45,253 nucleotides of DNA, taken from Candidatus Gastranaerophilales bacterium. Lineage in GTDB: Bacteria > Cyanobacteriota > Vampirovibrionia > Gastranaerophilales > Gastranaerophilaceae. Every line of letters starts with the position of its first letter. Position 1 is the first letter of the stretch. The position numbers were made by a program, and so were the translations under genes. The notes under the pieces were generated by a model. That model had not been told where the DNA came from, ran no database searches, and was given only the letters and a program-made list of their open reading frames with translations. Location of the stretch: assembly GCA_944323675.1 (NCBI GenBank), contig CALUTK010000007.1, positions 1 to 45,253 on the forward strand, given 5' to 3'. Positions 24,908 through 33,142 of the stretch are shown here, one piece after another.

Positions 24908-26869
24908 ATGATAACCCCTGTTCAAATATTTAATTTGCAGAAAAATATTTACCCTGTTCTGAAACAGCCTAAAATAAATTTTGCTGAAAATATACAAGAA
25001 GATGTATTTACGCCATCATTCACCGGGCAAAAACCTGTTTCAGAGTTTGACAACGAATTAAAGAATCTGAACGGGGTAAGATGTGCCCGCTGTAATCAAA
25101 GAATGCTTTCAGAAGAAAAATACCATAACCTTCTGGATAATATATCACAGGTTAAAACCGGTGCCGAATTAGAAAAACTCCTTACTGAAAATAAACAGTA
25201 TCTTAATGACAGCAACTCAATTATACTAAAAGATTTAAAAGAGATAAATGCAAAGTATCCTGATGCTGATATAAATACAGTATTAAAAAAAATAGATGAG
25301 GATGCCCCGAAGATTTACGCCGAAACATGCAAAAATAATATTAATCTCATTAAACTTGTGACAGAAAAACTGTTTATGTCTGAACATAACAAAAAAGAAT
25401 ATCTGAAAGCAGTAGAAAGACTTGAGATACATAAAGATTTTCAGCCGTATGACCTGCATAAATTCACGGAAATAATGAATGATACCCTGCGTGAAACGGA
25501 TTATCCGCGGAAAGAAAAATTATATAAAAAAGTTATGCTTCACCAGAGCAGAGCATATAATTACTATAAAAATATAACATCACGGCATCTTCCCGCACAG
25601 AATACACAGACGGGTCTGCGCTGCCTTGGCAAAGCCCTGTTTAAGCGTTCGGTTTCTGAAATACGTCCGATTACAATTTATGATGACACGAGTAGCCCTG
25701 CAAATAAAATTCTTGTATGCAGAGATTGTGACGTAAAAACACAAAAAGCATCTCGTTATTACAAATTTTCTGATGATTCCGAGATGTTAAAAGATCACCT
25801 GACACAATACTTTCAAGATATAAACAGTGCAATAAACGCCGACAAACTACACGCGGACAGCGATTATATTAATTCTCTAATAAAAAACATCCGAAAAACC
25901 TCTAATCAGAAAATATCACTTAACGGAAATGACAGGAGTTTTCTGGAATATAAGAAGAATTTTACGGATCTGCCTTTTGAAAATATTGAAGGACTTCCAT
26001 GCCCTAAGTGTAATGCAATTATGCTGACGCACGGACAGAGAGAAAAAATTTTCAAAAAAATTAATGAATCTTCTTCTATAAAAGAATTGAGTGATATTAT
26101 CAAAACCCACAGCGGCAATTTTCCTCCTATGACAAAACTTCTTGCAGAGAAATTCCGTGATAATTTTATTCGTGACCCTTATATTACTGATGTTTTGATG
26201 AAAAAAAGCATGACCGTATATGTTAACAAATTATGTCATCACGAAGTAATGACTTTTATAAGATCAGCCTCAAAGAAATTAAATGATCCTTCATATTCAG
26301 AAGCCGAAAAAAATAAACTGGTAAAACTAGTAGAAGCACTTAAAGAATATGACAAAAATACAAAACTGTTCTATAATTCAGCAAAACTTCAATCAATTCT
26401 TCTAAATCCCGAATTTAGAGGAGAGGAAGATAAATTCCGGCTTCAGGAAAGAGGGGACGAACTGCTTGCCAAGCTGGAAATTCTTCAGGGGCCTATATGT
26501 CATTCAACAGCCATCTCCTCAAAGGAAAATTACAGCTGGAGTAAAGTTTTTGCGGAAAGAATTTTCAGGAAATCGGTATTTACAAAAGACCACTTTGTCG
26601 CACGAAACAACGGAGGCACGGATGAGCTTGACAATAAAATAGGACTCCATAGAGAATGCAATCAGCTTAAAGGGCGTCAGAAACCTTCAAGGTGGCTCCG
26701 GAAAAATCCTGAAATAGAAAATTACATGGCAAATTATCTCAGGAAAATTAATGAATATTCAAAAAACGGAATGATTAAAGACTGCGATACCTACGCAAAA
26801 GATATCGCCAATAAAATATACTACCTTTACGGCGGCAGCGACAAATTAAAAAAAGAATTTGACAAGTAG
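24908..26869 (+). CDS. Large internally duplicated HNH-endonuclease-like protein
   Basis: The 653-residue protein begins with a lineage-typical tail containing SFTGQ (residues 37-41). It has two similar halves. Each begins with a zinc-type CxxC (C59/C62 in CARCNQRML; C365/C368 in CPKCNAIML), continues with about 200 helical residues and ends in an HNH-like segment. The second half has an intact motif: D561-H562, N-x-G-G, then H581-x-x-C584-N585 and KG. In the first half the equivalent (FKRSVSEIRPI... CRDC271-274) keeps cysteines but lacks the HNH histidine/asparagine. HNH domains cut or nick DNA or RNA, so only the second copy is likely catalytic. A -10-like TTTAAT lies 6 nt before the ATG. 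Confidence 0.85.
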   Translation: MITPVQIFNLQKNIYPVLKQPKINFAENIQEDVFTPSFTGQKPVSEFDNELKNLNGVRCARCNQRMLSEEKYHNLLDNISQVKTGAELEKLLTENKQYLNDSNSIILKDLKEINAKYPDADINTVLKKIDEDAPKIYAETCKNNINLIKLVTEKLFMSEHNKKEYLKAVERLEIHKDFQPYDLHKFTEIMNDTLRETDYPRKEKLYKKVMLHQSRAYNYYKNITSRHLPAQNTQTGLRCLGKALFKRSVSEIRPITIYDDTSSPANKILVCRDCDVKTQKASRYYKFSDDSEMLKDHLTQYFQDINSAINADKLHADSDYINSLIKNIRKTSNQKISLNGNDRSFLEYKKNFTDLPFENIEGLPCPKCNAIMLTHGQREKIFKKINESSSIKELSDIIKTHSGNFPPMTKLLAEKFRDNFIRDPYITDVLMKKSMTVYVNKLCHHEVMTFIRSASKKLNDPSYSEAEKNKLVKLVEALKEYDKNTKLFYNSAKLQSILLNPEFRGEEDKFRLQERGDELLAKLEILQGPICHSTAISSKENYSWSKVFAERIFRKSVFTKDHFVARNNGGTDELDNKIGLHRECNQLKGRQKPSRWLRKNPEIENYMANYLRKINEYSKNGMIKDCDTYAKDIANKIYYLYGGSDKLKKEFDK

Positions 26870-26999
26870 CTTGGAGGATTTACTTTAAAGAAGTTCCGTT
26901 TCTGCTGAAGCGCTTTGCTGCTAAATTTTAACAGTTTACGGGAGACCGCTATCCTTTTTTAACTATGACAAAGGTTAATAAATATAAAAACCTAGCAAT
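26870..26999. other. Short gene-free stretch
   Basis: About 130 bp separate the HNH gene and the lipoprotein gene; both end here (convergent). No hairpin with a clear T-run is visible. Confidence 0.5.
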
Positions 27000-27416
27000 T
27001 TATTCCCGTACAAAAAACTGAGCCATAGTTAACGGTTCTGTCGGCCGGTCTTTTGAATAAACTTTCATCACATAAGCGCCCGGTTCCCCAATGACTATAT
27101 AATCATCATAATAGTAAACTTCTTCATCCTTTAATCTTACCGTATTTGCCCAGTATAATTTGTAACCGAGCCGCTCCATGTCATTATCCTTTTTTATTAT
27201 CTGGATGTAGATGTATCTGGAGTGAACTTTTTTCGGCATTAATATTAAATAATAAATCCTCACATTTGGTTTAAACACTGAGGAATAATCCATTACATTC
27301 TCTTTTGTAATCGGGTTTTTGTTAAAGAGAATTGCAGGTTTGTCGCCCATGTCTATGCAGGCGGTAGTTGTTATCAATGTTATTAGTGCTGTAAGAATTA
27401 ATATTAATTTTTTCAT
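27000..27416 (-). CDS. Putative lipoprotein, 138 residues
   Basis: The protein begins with a signal peptide ending in a possible lipobox (T-T-A-C, residues 17-20; the last residue would be lipidated), followed by a soluble beta-rich domain. No family recognised. Its ATG overlaps the stop of the upstream TPR gene (TAATG), so they are translationally coupled and likely act together at the cell envelope. Confidence 0.78.
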   Translation of the reverse strand: MKKLILILTALITLITTTACIDMGDKPAILFNKNPITKENVMDYSSVFKPNVRIYYLILMPKKVHSRYIYIQIIKKDNDMERLGYKLYWANTVRLKDEEVYYYDDYIVIGEPGAYVMKVYSKDRPTEPLTMAQFFVRE

Positions 27417-29476
27417 TATTGTAATTTCTTGAGTTTATCCTGAACATCCTGAATTGCTTTCTGGTCTTTTGTGTATTTCAGGAACAGGTTGTAATTTTTC
27501 AGTGCTTCTTCTTTATTTTTTTCGGTTTCGTAAGCAAGACCGAGTGCGTAGTAGGCATAAGCATATTGCGGGTCGATTTTTATTACCTGCTCAAAACATT
27601 TTTTGCTTTCCGCAACATTTTTCTGTGATGCGTAAACAAGTCCTAAATTGAACCAGCCGTCAGTGTATGACGGATTTACAAAGATTGCTTTTTTGTAGAA
27701 ATCAACGGCGTTTGTTTCGTCATCCTGCAGCTTATAAATATTCCCGATTTTTAAAAGCGTAACTTCATCGGATGGATTCAGTGCAAGTGCTTCTTTGTAA
27801 TTTTTTATTGAATCCTCGTACTGCTTTGATTTGTAATTTTCATCTGCAATTGCAATAAATTCTTTGCTTTTTGCGATTTTTTCTTTTTCTGCATCAGCGG
27901 CTTGCTGTTCCTGAACTTTTTCCGAAGATTCTTCATCTTTGATTACAACGGATGGAAGTTCTCCTGCGGTTTCAGCTGATGATGTCTGGTCTAAAGTTTG
28001 GGCGGCAGGTGCGGTTTCTGCTATGAATTCTGCAAGTTCGTCGCTGTAGAGCTTTTTCTCAGGATCCATCGCGATTGCTTTTTCGTAATATTCGGTTGCT
28101 TTATCGTTAAGCTTGCAGCCGCGGTATGCTTTTGCAAGTCCATAATATGCGAAACTGTCTTTGGTTCCGCGGGAGATTGCTTTTATAAATTCTTCCGTTG
28201 CTTTTGAGTAATTATGAATTTTTAAATCTTCATGTCCTTGTGCAACGAGCGCTTCTGTTAAATTGTTCTCTACAACATCACTGCTTTTTACTGTTAATAA
28301 ATCATTGTAAAGTGCGATTGCTTCGTCGTATTTTTTTAAAGCATGAAGGGCGATTGCCTTATTTACTTTTACGTCATAGTTGTCTTTATCAACCGCGAGA
28401 ACTTCATCGTAATATTTAATTGCATTTGTATAATCTTTTGTTAAATGATAGCAGCTTGCAAGGTCTTTTTTCATATCGGTATCGCTTGTATTCAGGCTGA
28501 TTGCTTTTTCATAATTCTGGATAGCGAGCGGATAATTTTTCATCCGTTTATAAACAATCCCCATATTTTTATATGCTCTGCCGTCATTTGGAAAGCTTGT
28601 GATGTATTTATTATACTGTTCAATCGCTTCGGTATTTTTATCCATATCTGCAAGCAGGTTTGCGTAATCGAATCTCAAAGACTGCAGATTTGGTTTTTGT
28701 TTAAAAATGACTTCATACTGGGCAAGCGCAAGATCATTCTTTTCAAGCTCCTGATAAGATAGCGCAAGACTTACATGAGCCGCTGTATTTTCGTTATCTT
28801 TTTCCACCGCTTTTTCAAGCATCGCTGCTGCTTTTTCATAGTCTTTTGTTTCAAAAAGCGCGGTTCCAAAATTATAGTAGCTGTCAAATCCTTGCGGATT
28901 TTTTTCATAGAGAATTTCGTATTCTGCGGCCGCTTTATCTGGGCAGTTGTCAGCAAGGTATGTTGCCGCTAAGTTTCTGCGAGCTTCTGCGTGCTGGGAA
29001 TATGTTCCCAAAAACATATTGTAATTTTCGATTGCGCTTTTGTAATCTTTCAACTGGTACTGAACGTTTGCAATATTAAGGTAATTAAATTTATACTCCG
29101 GAAAAATTTGGAGGGCACTTTTATATGCGCCGAGGGCTTCTTGATATTTCCCTTGAGTTTCATAGATATTACCTAAGCTTATGTAGACAAAAGCGTCATC
29201 AGGACGGAGTTTTATAACTTTTTCGTAAGCGGCTATTGCTTCATCATACTTATCCATATCAGTATAAATTCCGGCGAGTTTTGTATAAAGCATAGGGTTA
29301 TCGCCGTTGACTTTAACGGCTTCCAGAAGTTTATTCACGGCGCCCTGCAGATCTTTTTGGTATTCAAGGGTGCACGCCTGCTGGTAGAGCATATTTGCCT
29401 GAGGCGTCATTGCCGCATAGTTAGGTAAAACTGTTGAACAAAGTAATAATGCCGATAAAATTAAACGCTTATTAAT
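27416..29476 (-). CDS. Periplasmic TPR protein, probable ATT start codon
   Basis: The protein is built from about 14 tetratricopeptide repeats in two blocks (about residues 20-465 and 535-685), separated by a glutamate-rich linker. The best ATG at 29410 gives a protein that lacks a signal peptide. In frame upstream, codons from an ATT at 29474-29476 read I-N-K-R-L-I-L-S-A-L-L-L-C-S-T-V-L-P-N-Y-A-A, a textbook signal peptide, and the SD-like GAGGGGG lies about 8 nt before this ATT. There is no ATG, GTG, TTG or CTG in that stretch, and a TAA precedes it. I therefore propose an ATT start. The role is presumably scaffolding at the envelope with the following lipoprotein. If wrong, the start is 29410. 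Confidence 0.8.
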   Translation of the reverse strand: MNKRLILSALLLCSTVLPNYAAMTPQANMLYQQACTLEYQKDLQGAVNKLLEAVKVNGDNPMLYTKLAGIYTDMDKYDEAIAAYEKVIKLRPDDAFVYISLGNIYETQGKYQEALGAYKSALQIFPEYKFNYLNIANVQYQLKDYKSAIENYNMFLGTYSQHAEARRNLAATYLADNCPDKAAAEYEILYEKNPQGFDSYYNFGTALFETKDYEKAAAMLEKAVEKDNENTAAHVSLALSYQELEKNDLALAQYEVIFKQKPNLQSLRFDYANLLADMDKNTEAIEQYNKYITSFPNDGRAYKNMGIVYKRMKNYPLAIQNYEKAISLNTSDTDMKKDLASCYHLTKDYTNAIKYYDEVLAVDKDNYDVKVNKAIALHALKKYDEAIALYNDLLTVKSSDVVENNLTEALVAQGHEDLKIHNYSKATEEFIKAISRGTKDSFAYYGLAKAYRGCKLNDKATEYYEKAIAMDPEKKLYSDELAEFIAETAPAAQTLDQTSSAETAGELPSVVIKDEESSEKVQEQQAADAEKEKIAKSKEFIAIADENYKSKQYEDSIKNYKEALALNPSDEVTLLKIGNIYKLQDDETNAVDFYKKAIFVNPSYTDGWFNLGLVYASQKNVAESKKCFEQVIKIDPQYAYAYYALGLAYETEKNKEEALKNYNLFLKYTKDQKAIQDVQDKLKKLQ

Positions 29477-29519
29477 GATAATTACCCCCTCTGACTTTTA
29501 ACAGTATATTAGCAAAAAA

Positions 29520-30440
29520 TTATATTTGTGTAAAGCTGTGAGAGTATATTTTTTTGCCTGTCAGGATATCAGCCGTCTTGATTATGAGGGATTGTTCTTC
29601 ATTATTTTTATCGTAGTCAATTGAATCTGTTTCAGAAAAATCTCTTATCATACCGGATAATTTTATATATAATTCGTCAACAGGATTTTGCGGGTTGTTT
29701 TCTGAAAGCATTTTTAAAACTCGAATGAGTTCTGTATCTTTTGCATCGACTATTGCGGCATCAAGTCCTGCACCATAAGCAAGCACTGCAAACACTCTGT
29801 TTATTAAAGGCCTTAATTCTTTCGGCGAGCCGTTTGAGATGTTTGATAATCCGATAACAGTATTTACAGGCGGGTCAAAACTTTCTTTTATCATTTTTAT
29901 TGTATTAATTGCTTCCATTGCCTGAGATTGTTCCACGCTCACAGGTAAAATCAGCGGGTCAAAATATATTTTGGAATTTTCGATTCCTTTTTCCATACAT
30001 TTTTCGTAAATTTCAAAAGCGATTTCCAATCTGCCGTCTGCGGTTTTCGGAATCCCTGTTTCTTTTCCCATAGTGAGTGCTATTAAATTACAAGCGTATT
30101 CTGCCGCCATATCCGTCATATCACCGAGGCGCGGTTCATCTTTTCCGGTGCTGTTTAAGAATGCATTTCCGGCATTTTTGCAAACCTTAAGTCCGCTTCT
30201 CATCTCAGATGAATTTGTTGTATCAAATGAAATTTTTAATTCGGAATTTTCTTCAACAAGTTTGCATAACCATGGCAAGATTCCCTCAAGTTTTCCTCTT
30301 GCCGGCCCGACGTTTAAATCCGCATAATCCATGTTATTTTGTATCCGGATTAAATCTTTTATAAAATCTTCGTTACGTAATTCGACAGCTTCTCTTACGG
30401 ATTTGGAAATTATATGAATATTTTCGCCGATTAAAATCAT
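29520..30440 (-). CDS. Pterin-binding methyltransferase-like protein (DHPS superfamily)
   Basis: The 307-residue TIM-barrel-type protein has the pterin-binding signatures M-D-Y-A-D-L-N-V-G-P-A, S-F-D-T-T-N-S and the loop V-I-G-L-S-N-I-S-N-G. This is the layout of AcsE-like methyltetrahydrofolate:corrinoid methyltransferases and their relatives, distinct from true dihydropteroate synthase (no sulfonamide-binding end motif seen). It likely moves methyl groups from methyl-H4folate. Partner corrinoid proteins are not in the window. The start at 30440 (MILIGENIH) is chosen over the frame-open ATG at 30566 because the extra 42 residues are not part of the family and TATATT lies 6 nt upstream of 30440. 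Confidence 0.82.
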   Translation of the reverse strand: MILIGENIHIISKSVREAVELRNEDFIKDLIRIQNNMDYADLNVGPARGKLEGILPWLCKLVEENSELKISFDTTNSSEMRSGLKVCKNAGNAFLNSTGKDEPRLGDMTDMAAEYACNLIALTMGKETGIPKTADGRLEIAFEIYEKCMEKGIENSKIYFDPLILPVSVEQSQAMEAINTIKMIKESFDPPVNTVIGLSNISNGSPKELRPLINRVFAVLAYGAGLDAAIVDAKDTELIRVLKMLSENNPQNPVDELYIKLSGMIRDFSETDSIDYDKNNEEQSLIIKTADILTGKKIYSHSFTQI

Positions 30441-30568
30441 ATTTAAAATATACCATAAAACAAAAAAATATGTAAAATTTACAAAATTTAACACCCGAAA
30501 CTCAATCCTGGAGAATAAAACAGGGAAACTAATTCTTTTAGGTAGTAGTAAAATTTTAAATAACACGT

Positions 30569-30574
30569 TATAAT
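30569..30574 (+). promoter_or_regulatory. -10 box upstream of small gene 30635
   Basis: A consensus TATAAT (with a preceding T) lies about 60 nt before the ATG of the 51-residue gene. The -35 region is not clear. Confidence 0.5.
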
Positions 30575-30634
30575 ATTTACATTAGATAGGGGTGTAAGTA
30601 TCTTTTACTAATGGAAACAGAAGGAGAAGGTTCT

Positions 30635-30790
30635 ATGGAAACAATGACGAAAACAGAGAACAAAAAAACTAAATCGAAATTCAATGATGAATTTGAAAAT
30701 TACTTGAAAAAACAATGCTTAAAGACAACATTTAATGGGATTGAACTTGAAACATTCAGCTGGTACAAAAAGGTTTTAGGACTTGCATAA
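30635..30790 (+). CDS. Small 51-residue protein
   Basis: The frame runs METMTKTENKKTKSKF..., ending in ELETFSWYKKVLGLA, with no signal peptide. A very good SD (AGGAGAAGG) lies 6-10 nt before the ATG at 30635, whereas an in-frame ATG at 30611 has no ribosome site. A terminator hairpin follows immediately (30796). Promoter, SD, frame and terminator together make this a real gene despite its size. I do not recognise it. Confidence 0.75.
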   Translation: METMTKTENKKTKSKFNDEFENYLKKQCLKTTFNGIELETFSWYKKVLGLA

Positions 30791-30795
30791 GAATT

Positions 30796-30824
30796 AAAAA
30801 GCGGGATTTTACCCCGCCTTTTTT
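30796..30824 (+). terminator. Terminator after the 51-residue gene
   Basis: AAAAAGCGGG (30796-30805) pairs with CCCGC-C-TTTTTT (30813-30824), with one extra C before the T-run. It lies between this gene and the 3' end of the aminopeptidase gene, so it could act in both directions. Confidence 0.8.
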
Positions 30825-31980
30825 ATATCAGCATTTTGCCGTTTTCGTAAATCAGAATATTGTCGGCGTAAATTTTTCCGCCGGAACATTCCTTCGCCCC
30901 TTCCGGGAGAAGGTTACCGGAGGCCGGATGAGGGGTTGGTTTCATATTTTTTATTAAATCCCAGTGGAGTCCGGATACGTTTTTCCCGCCGGTTTCGGGA
31001 TAAGAGGCGCCTGCTGCCATGTGGATTGCTCCGCCGATTTTTTCATCAAAGAGAATGTTTCCTGTAATCTCCTGAATTTCTTCGTTTGTACCGATTGCAA
31101 TCTCGCCTATGTATCTGGAACCTTCATCCATATCAAGCATAGCGTTTAAAAATTCTTCCCCTTTTTCTGCAGTTGCTTTTATAATTTTTCCGTTTTCGAT
31201 TGTGAGGTGGACACCCTGCGCTTCGTTTCCGCGATAGATTTGCGGGAAATCAAAATAGATTTCGCCATTGATGTCATCTTCCACAGGTGAGGTGAAAATT
31301 TCTCCGTCAGGATAGTTGTTTAAGCCCGAACAGCTTATCCATTTTCGGCCTTCAACGCCAAATGTTATATCTGTTTTTTCGCCGACTATGTGAAGCTTTT
31401 TCACGTTGTTTAAATAGTTTGCCCATTTTGTTTGTTTTTCGTCGAGTTCTTTTAGTTTTGCAACAGGGTTGTCCAAATCCAGATAGCAGGATTTGAAAAG
31501 AAATTCCGAATACTCATCAAAAGACATTTTGGCTTCCTGCGCAAGTGCGTGGGTAGGAACATCTGCGATAACCCATTTTGCAGTGCCTTCTGCGGAGCGT
31601 TTCATTAGAAGTTCTGATAATGCTTTTGTTGCTTTTCCGCGGCGGGCAAGTTTCTGCATATCAGCGTGAGCCATTGTTTTTGTATTCATAGGGCCGCCGA
31701 TTGCGATGAATTTATCTACTTTTTCGTATTCAAGTTTTGTCACAGGGTCAACGTAATCCAGCTGCTCGTCGTTTGCAAGCTTGATAAAGGTATCGGACAA
31801 ATCTTCTATTGAAGTTCTGACAAGCGGATGACCGCCGCGTTCAAGAACTCTTTTATAAACAGCTTTTACCAAATCTTTTGTGTAGACGCTTGTGCCTCTG
31901 ATTTGGACAAGGTCTCCTTTTTGCACGTCAACTGAATAGTCAACAAGAACTTCAGCGTATTTATCCCAGATTGTTTTCAT
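30823..31980 (-). CDS. M29-type aminopeptidase with a repeat-derived insert
   Basis: The 385-residue protein matches the thermophilic aminopeptidase family M29 (AmpS/PepS): N-terminal EVLVDYSVDVQKGDLVQIRG, metal ligands in the central beta sheet, and the conserved C-terminal G-L-H-W-D-L-I. It is a cytoplasmic metalloenzyme removing N-terminal residues. Between the H-W-D motif and the last strand lies PTPHPASGNLLPEGAKE, about 17 residues that look foreign to the family and are encoded by a GC-rich palindromic block (30891-30937). SD AGGAGAG is present before the ATG. The 32019-32088 hairpin lies upstream of the gene. Confidence 0.9.
   Translation of the reverse strand: MKTIWDKYAEVLVDYSVDVQKGDLVQIRGTSVYTKDLVKAVYKRVLERGGHPLVRTSIEDLSDTFIKLANDEQLDYVDPVTKLEYEKVDKFIAIGGPMNTKTMAHADMQKLARRGKATKALSELLMKRSAEGTAKWVIADVPTHALAQEAKMSFDEYSEFLFKSCYLDLDNPVAKLKELDEKQTKWANYLNNVKKLHIVGEKTDITFGVEGRKWISCSGLNNYPDGEIFTSPVEDDINGEIYFDFPQIYRGNEAQGVHLTIENGKIIKATAEKGEEFLNAMLDMDEGSRYIGEIAIGTNEEIQEITGNILFDEKIGGAIHMAAGASYPETGGKNVSGLHWDLIKNMKPTPHPASGNLLPEGAKECSGGKIYADNILIYENGKMLI
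30891..30937. repeat. Palindromic repeat embedded in the aminopeptidase gene
   Basis: The block CCTTCGCCCCTTCCGGGAG...TTACCGGAGGCCGGATGAGGGG matches the general form of intergenic REP-like palindromes seen in many bacteria, 'cccctcatccgg..gggagaagg'. Here it lies inside a reading frame, without disrupting it. Confidence 0.7.
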
Positions 31981-32018
31981 AAAATCTCTCCTGTAATTTA
32001 ATAACTTTAATTCGTGTG

Positions 32019-32088
32019 AATAAGATTTTTATTTCGAGACGATAGCGGGAGCAGAGCGGGAGCGTGTTCGAGAAATGAAAATCTTATT
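32019..32088. repeat. Long hairpin upstream of aminopeptidase gene
   Basis: The arms AATAAGATTTTTATTTC (32019-32035) and GAAATGAAAATCTTATT (32072-32088) are complementary with one G-T position. The 36-nt loop holds two copies of GCGGGAGC (32045-32052 and 32056-32063). It lies in the leader of the aminopeptidase (minus) and 3' of lpxA, so it may be a transcribed structure or a remnant of an insertion. Confidence 0.7.
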
Positions 32089-32111
32089 TGCATATAATAT
32101 AATAATTAAAA

Positions 32112-32143
32112 ACTCCCTTTTTCTGCAATCGGAAAAAGGGAGT
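32112..32143 (-). terminator. Terminator after lpxA
   Basis: ACTCCCTTTTTC (32112-32123) and GAAAAAGGGAGT (32132-32143) form a 12-bp perfect stem with an 8-nt loop, followed on the minus strand by a T-rich stretch. Confidence 0.85.
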
Positions 32144-32148
32144 AATTT

Positions 32149-32958
32149 TTATTCTTCACTTTCAAGTGATTCGTGACCTGATTTGTGCGATTTGAGAAGC
32201 ACTCCGCGTTTTGATGTCTTGATAAAGTCAATCATTTTTTCAATGTATTCGTTCATCGGAATTTCCGCTTTAATTTTTTCAATCGCCTGAGTTGTGTTGT
32301 ATTCTTCAGAAATCAAAAGTTTGAAGGCTTCATTTGTTGCAGTTCTGATTTCCTGCGGAACTCCTCTGCGTTTCATTGCAACTACATTTAATCCGCGAGG
32401 AACAGGAGGCCTGCCTTCGCCTTTTGAATAAGGTAATATATCCTGACGGGAAGCTGAAAATCCGCTTATGATAGCCATATCGCCAATTCTGATGTTCTGG
32501 TGGAATACGCTCATCCCGCCGACAAAAGCACCGAAACCTACATGAACGTGCCCGCCCAATGTTACGAGGTTTGCTAAAATAACCTGATCTGCGAGAACAC
32601 AGTTATGTGCAACGTGAGAACCTACCATTAAAAGGCATTTGTTGCCTATTCTTGTGGTAAAATCACCGCAGGCAGCCCCTCTATGGATTGTGACGTTTTC
32701 TTTAATAATTGTGTCATCGCCTATAACGACTTTTGTCGGTTCGCCCTTGTAACCCAGATCCTGCGGTTCGGAGCCGATTGTCGCAAATGGCGAAATTGTA
32801 CATCTTTCGCCGATTTCAGCATATTCAATATATGCATTTGAAATCACTCTTGTTTTGCTTCCGATTTTTACGTTTTCGCCTATGACTACGTAAGGCCCGA
32901 TGATTGCATCATCCGCAATTTGTGCTGACGGATGGATTACGGCTGTTTTGTCTATCAT
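32149..32958 (-). CDS. lpxA: UDP-N-acetylglucosamine acyltransferase
   Basis: The 269-residue protein is a left-handed beta-helix with hexapeptide repeats (residues about 1-190), then a C-terminal helical domain. The catalytic histidine is in GSHVAHNC and the later loops HQNIRIGDMA and the basic segment KRRGVPQEIR are family-typical. It transfers a 3-hydroxyacyl group from ACP to UDP-GlcNAc, the first step of lipid A synthesis. The start at 32958 is supported by SD AGAGAGG and by the family start; the frame is open to 33021 but that extension has no ribosome site. It stands outside any lpx cluster here. Confidence 0.95.
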   Translation of the reverse strand: MIDKTAVIHPSAQIADDAIIGPYVVIGENVKIGSKTRVISNAYIEYAEIGERCTISPFATIGSEPQDLGYKGEPTKVVIGDDTIIKENVTIHRGAACGDFTTRIGNKCLLMVGSHVAHNCVLADQVILANLVTLGGHVHVGFGAFVGGMSVFHQNIRIGDMAIISGFSASRQDILPYSKGEGRPPVPRGLNVVAMKRRGVPQEIRTATNEAFKLLISEEYNTTQAIEKIKAEIPMNEYIEKMIDFIKTSKRGVLLKSHKSGHESLESEE

Positions 32959-33142
32959 AAAAGTACCTCTCTTTTCTCTGTTTAATAGGTTAATTATAGT
33001 ACAAACAGGCGCCGGCCTCAAAATTTTAATATAATTTTAATTTAAAGTTGAAATGTTTTATTAATTTATATATAATTACATTAATAATGAATAAGGTTTG
33101 ATATTACTGTGCCTAGCCGCAGATGAAGCAGAGGAGAGAGTG

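Noticed and set aside
28445-28972. Several plus-strand frames inside the TPR gene
   Set aside because: They are shadows of the repeated TPR codons on the other strand; cysteine/phenylalanine-rich composition is typical of antisense frames.
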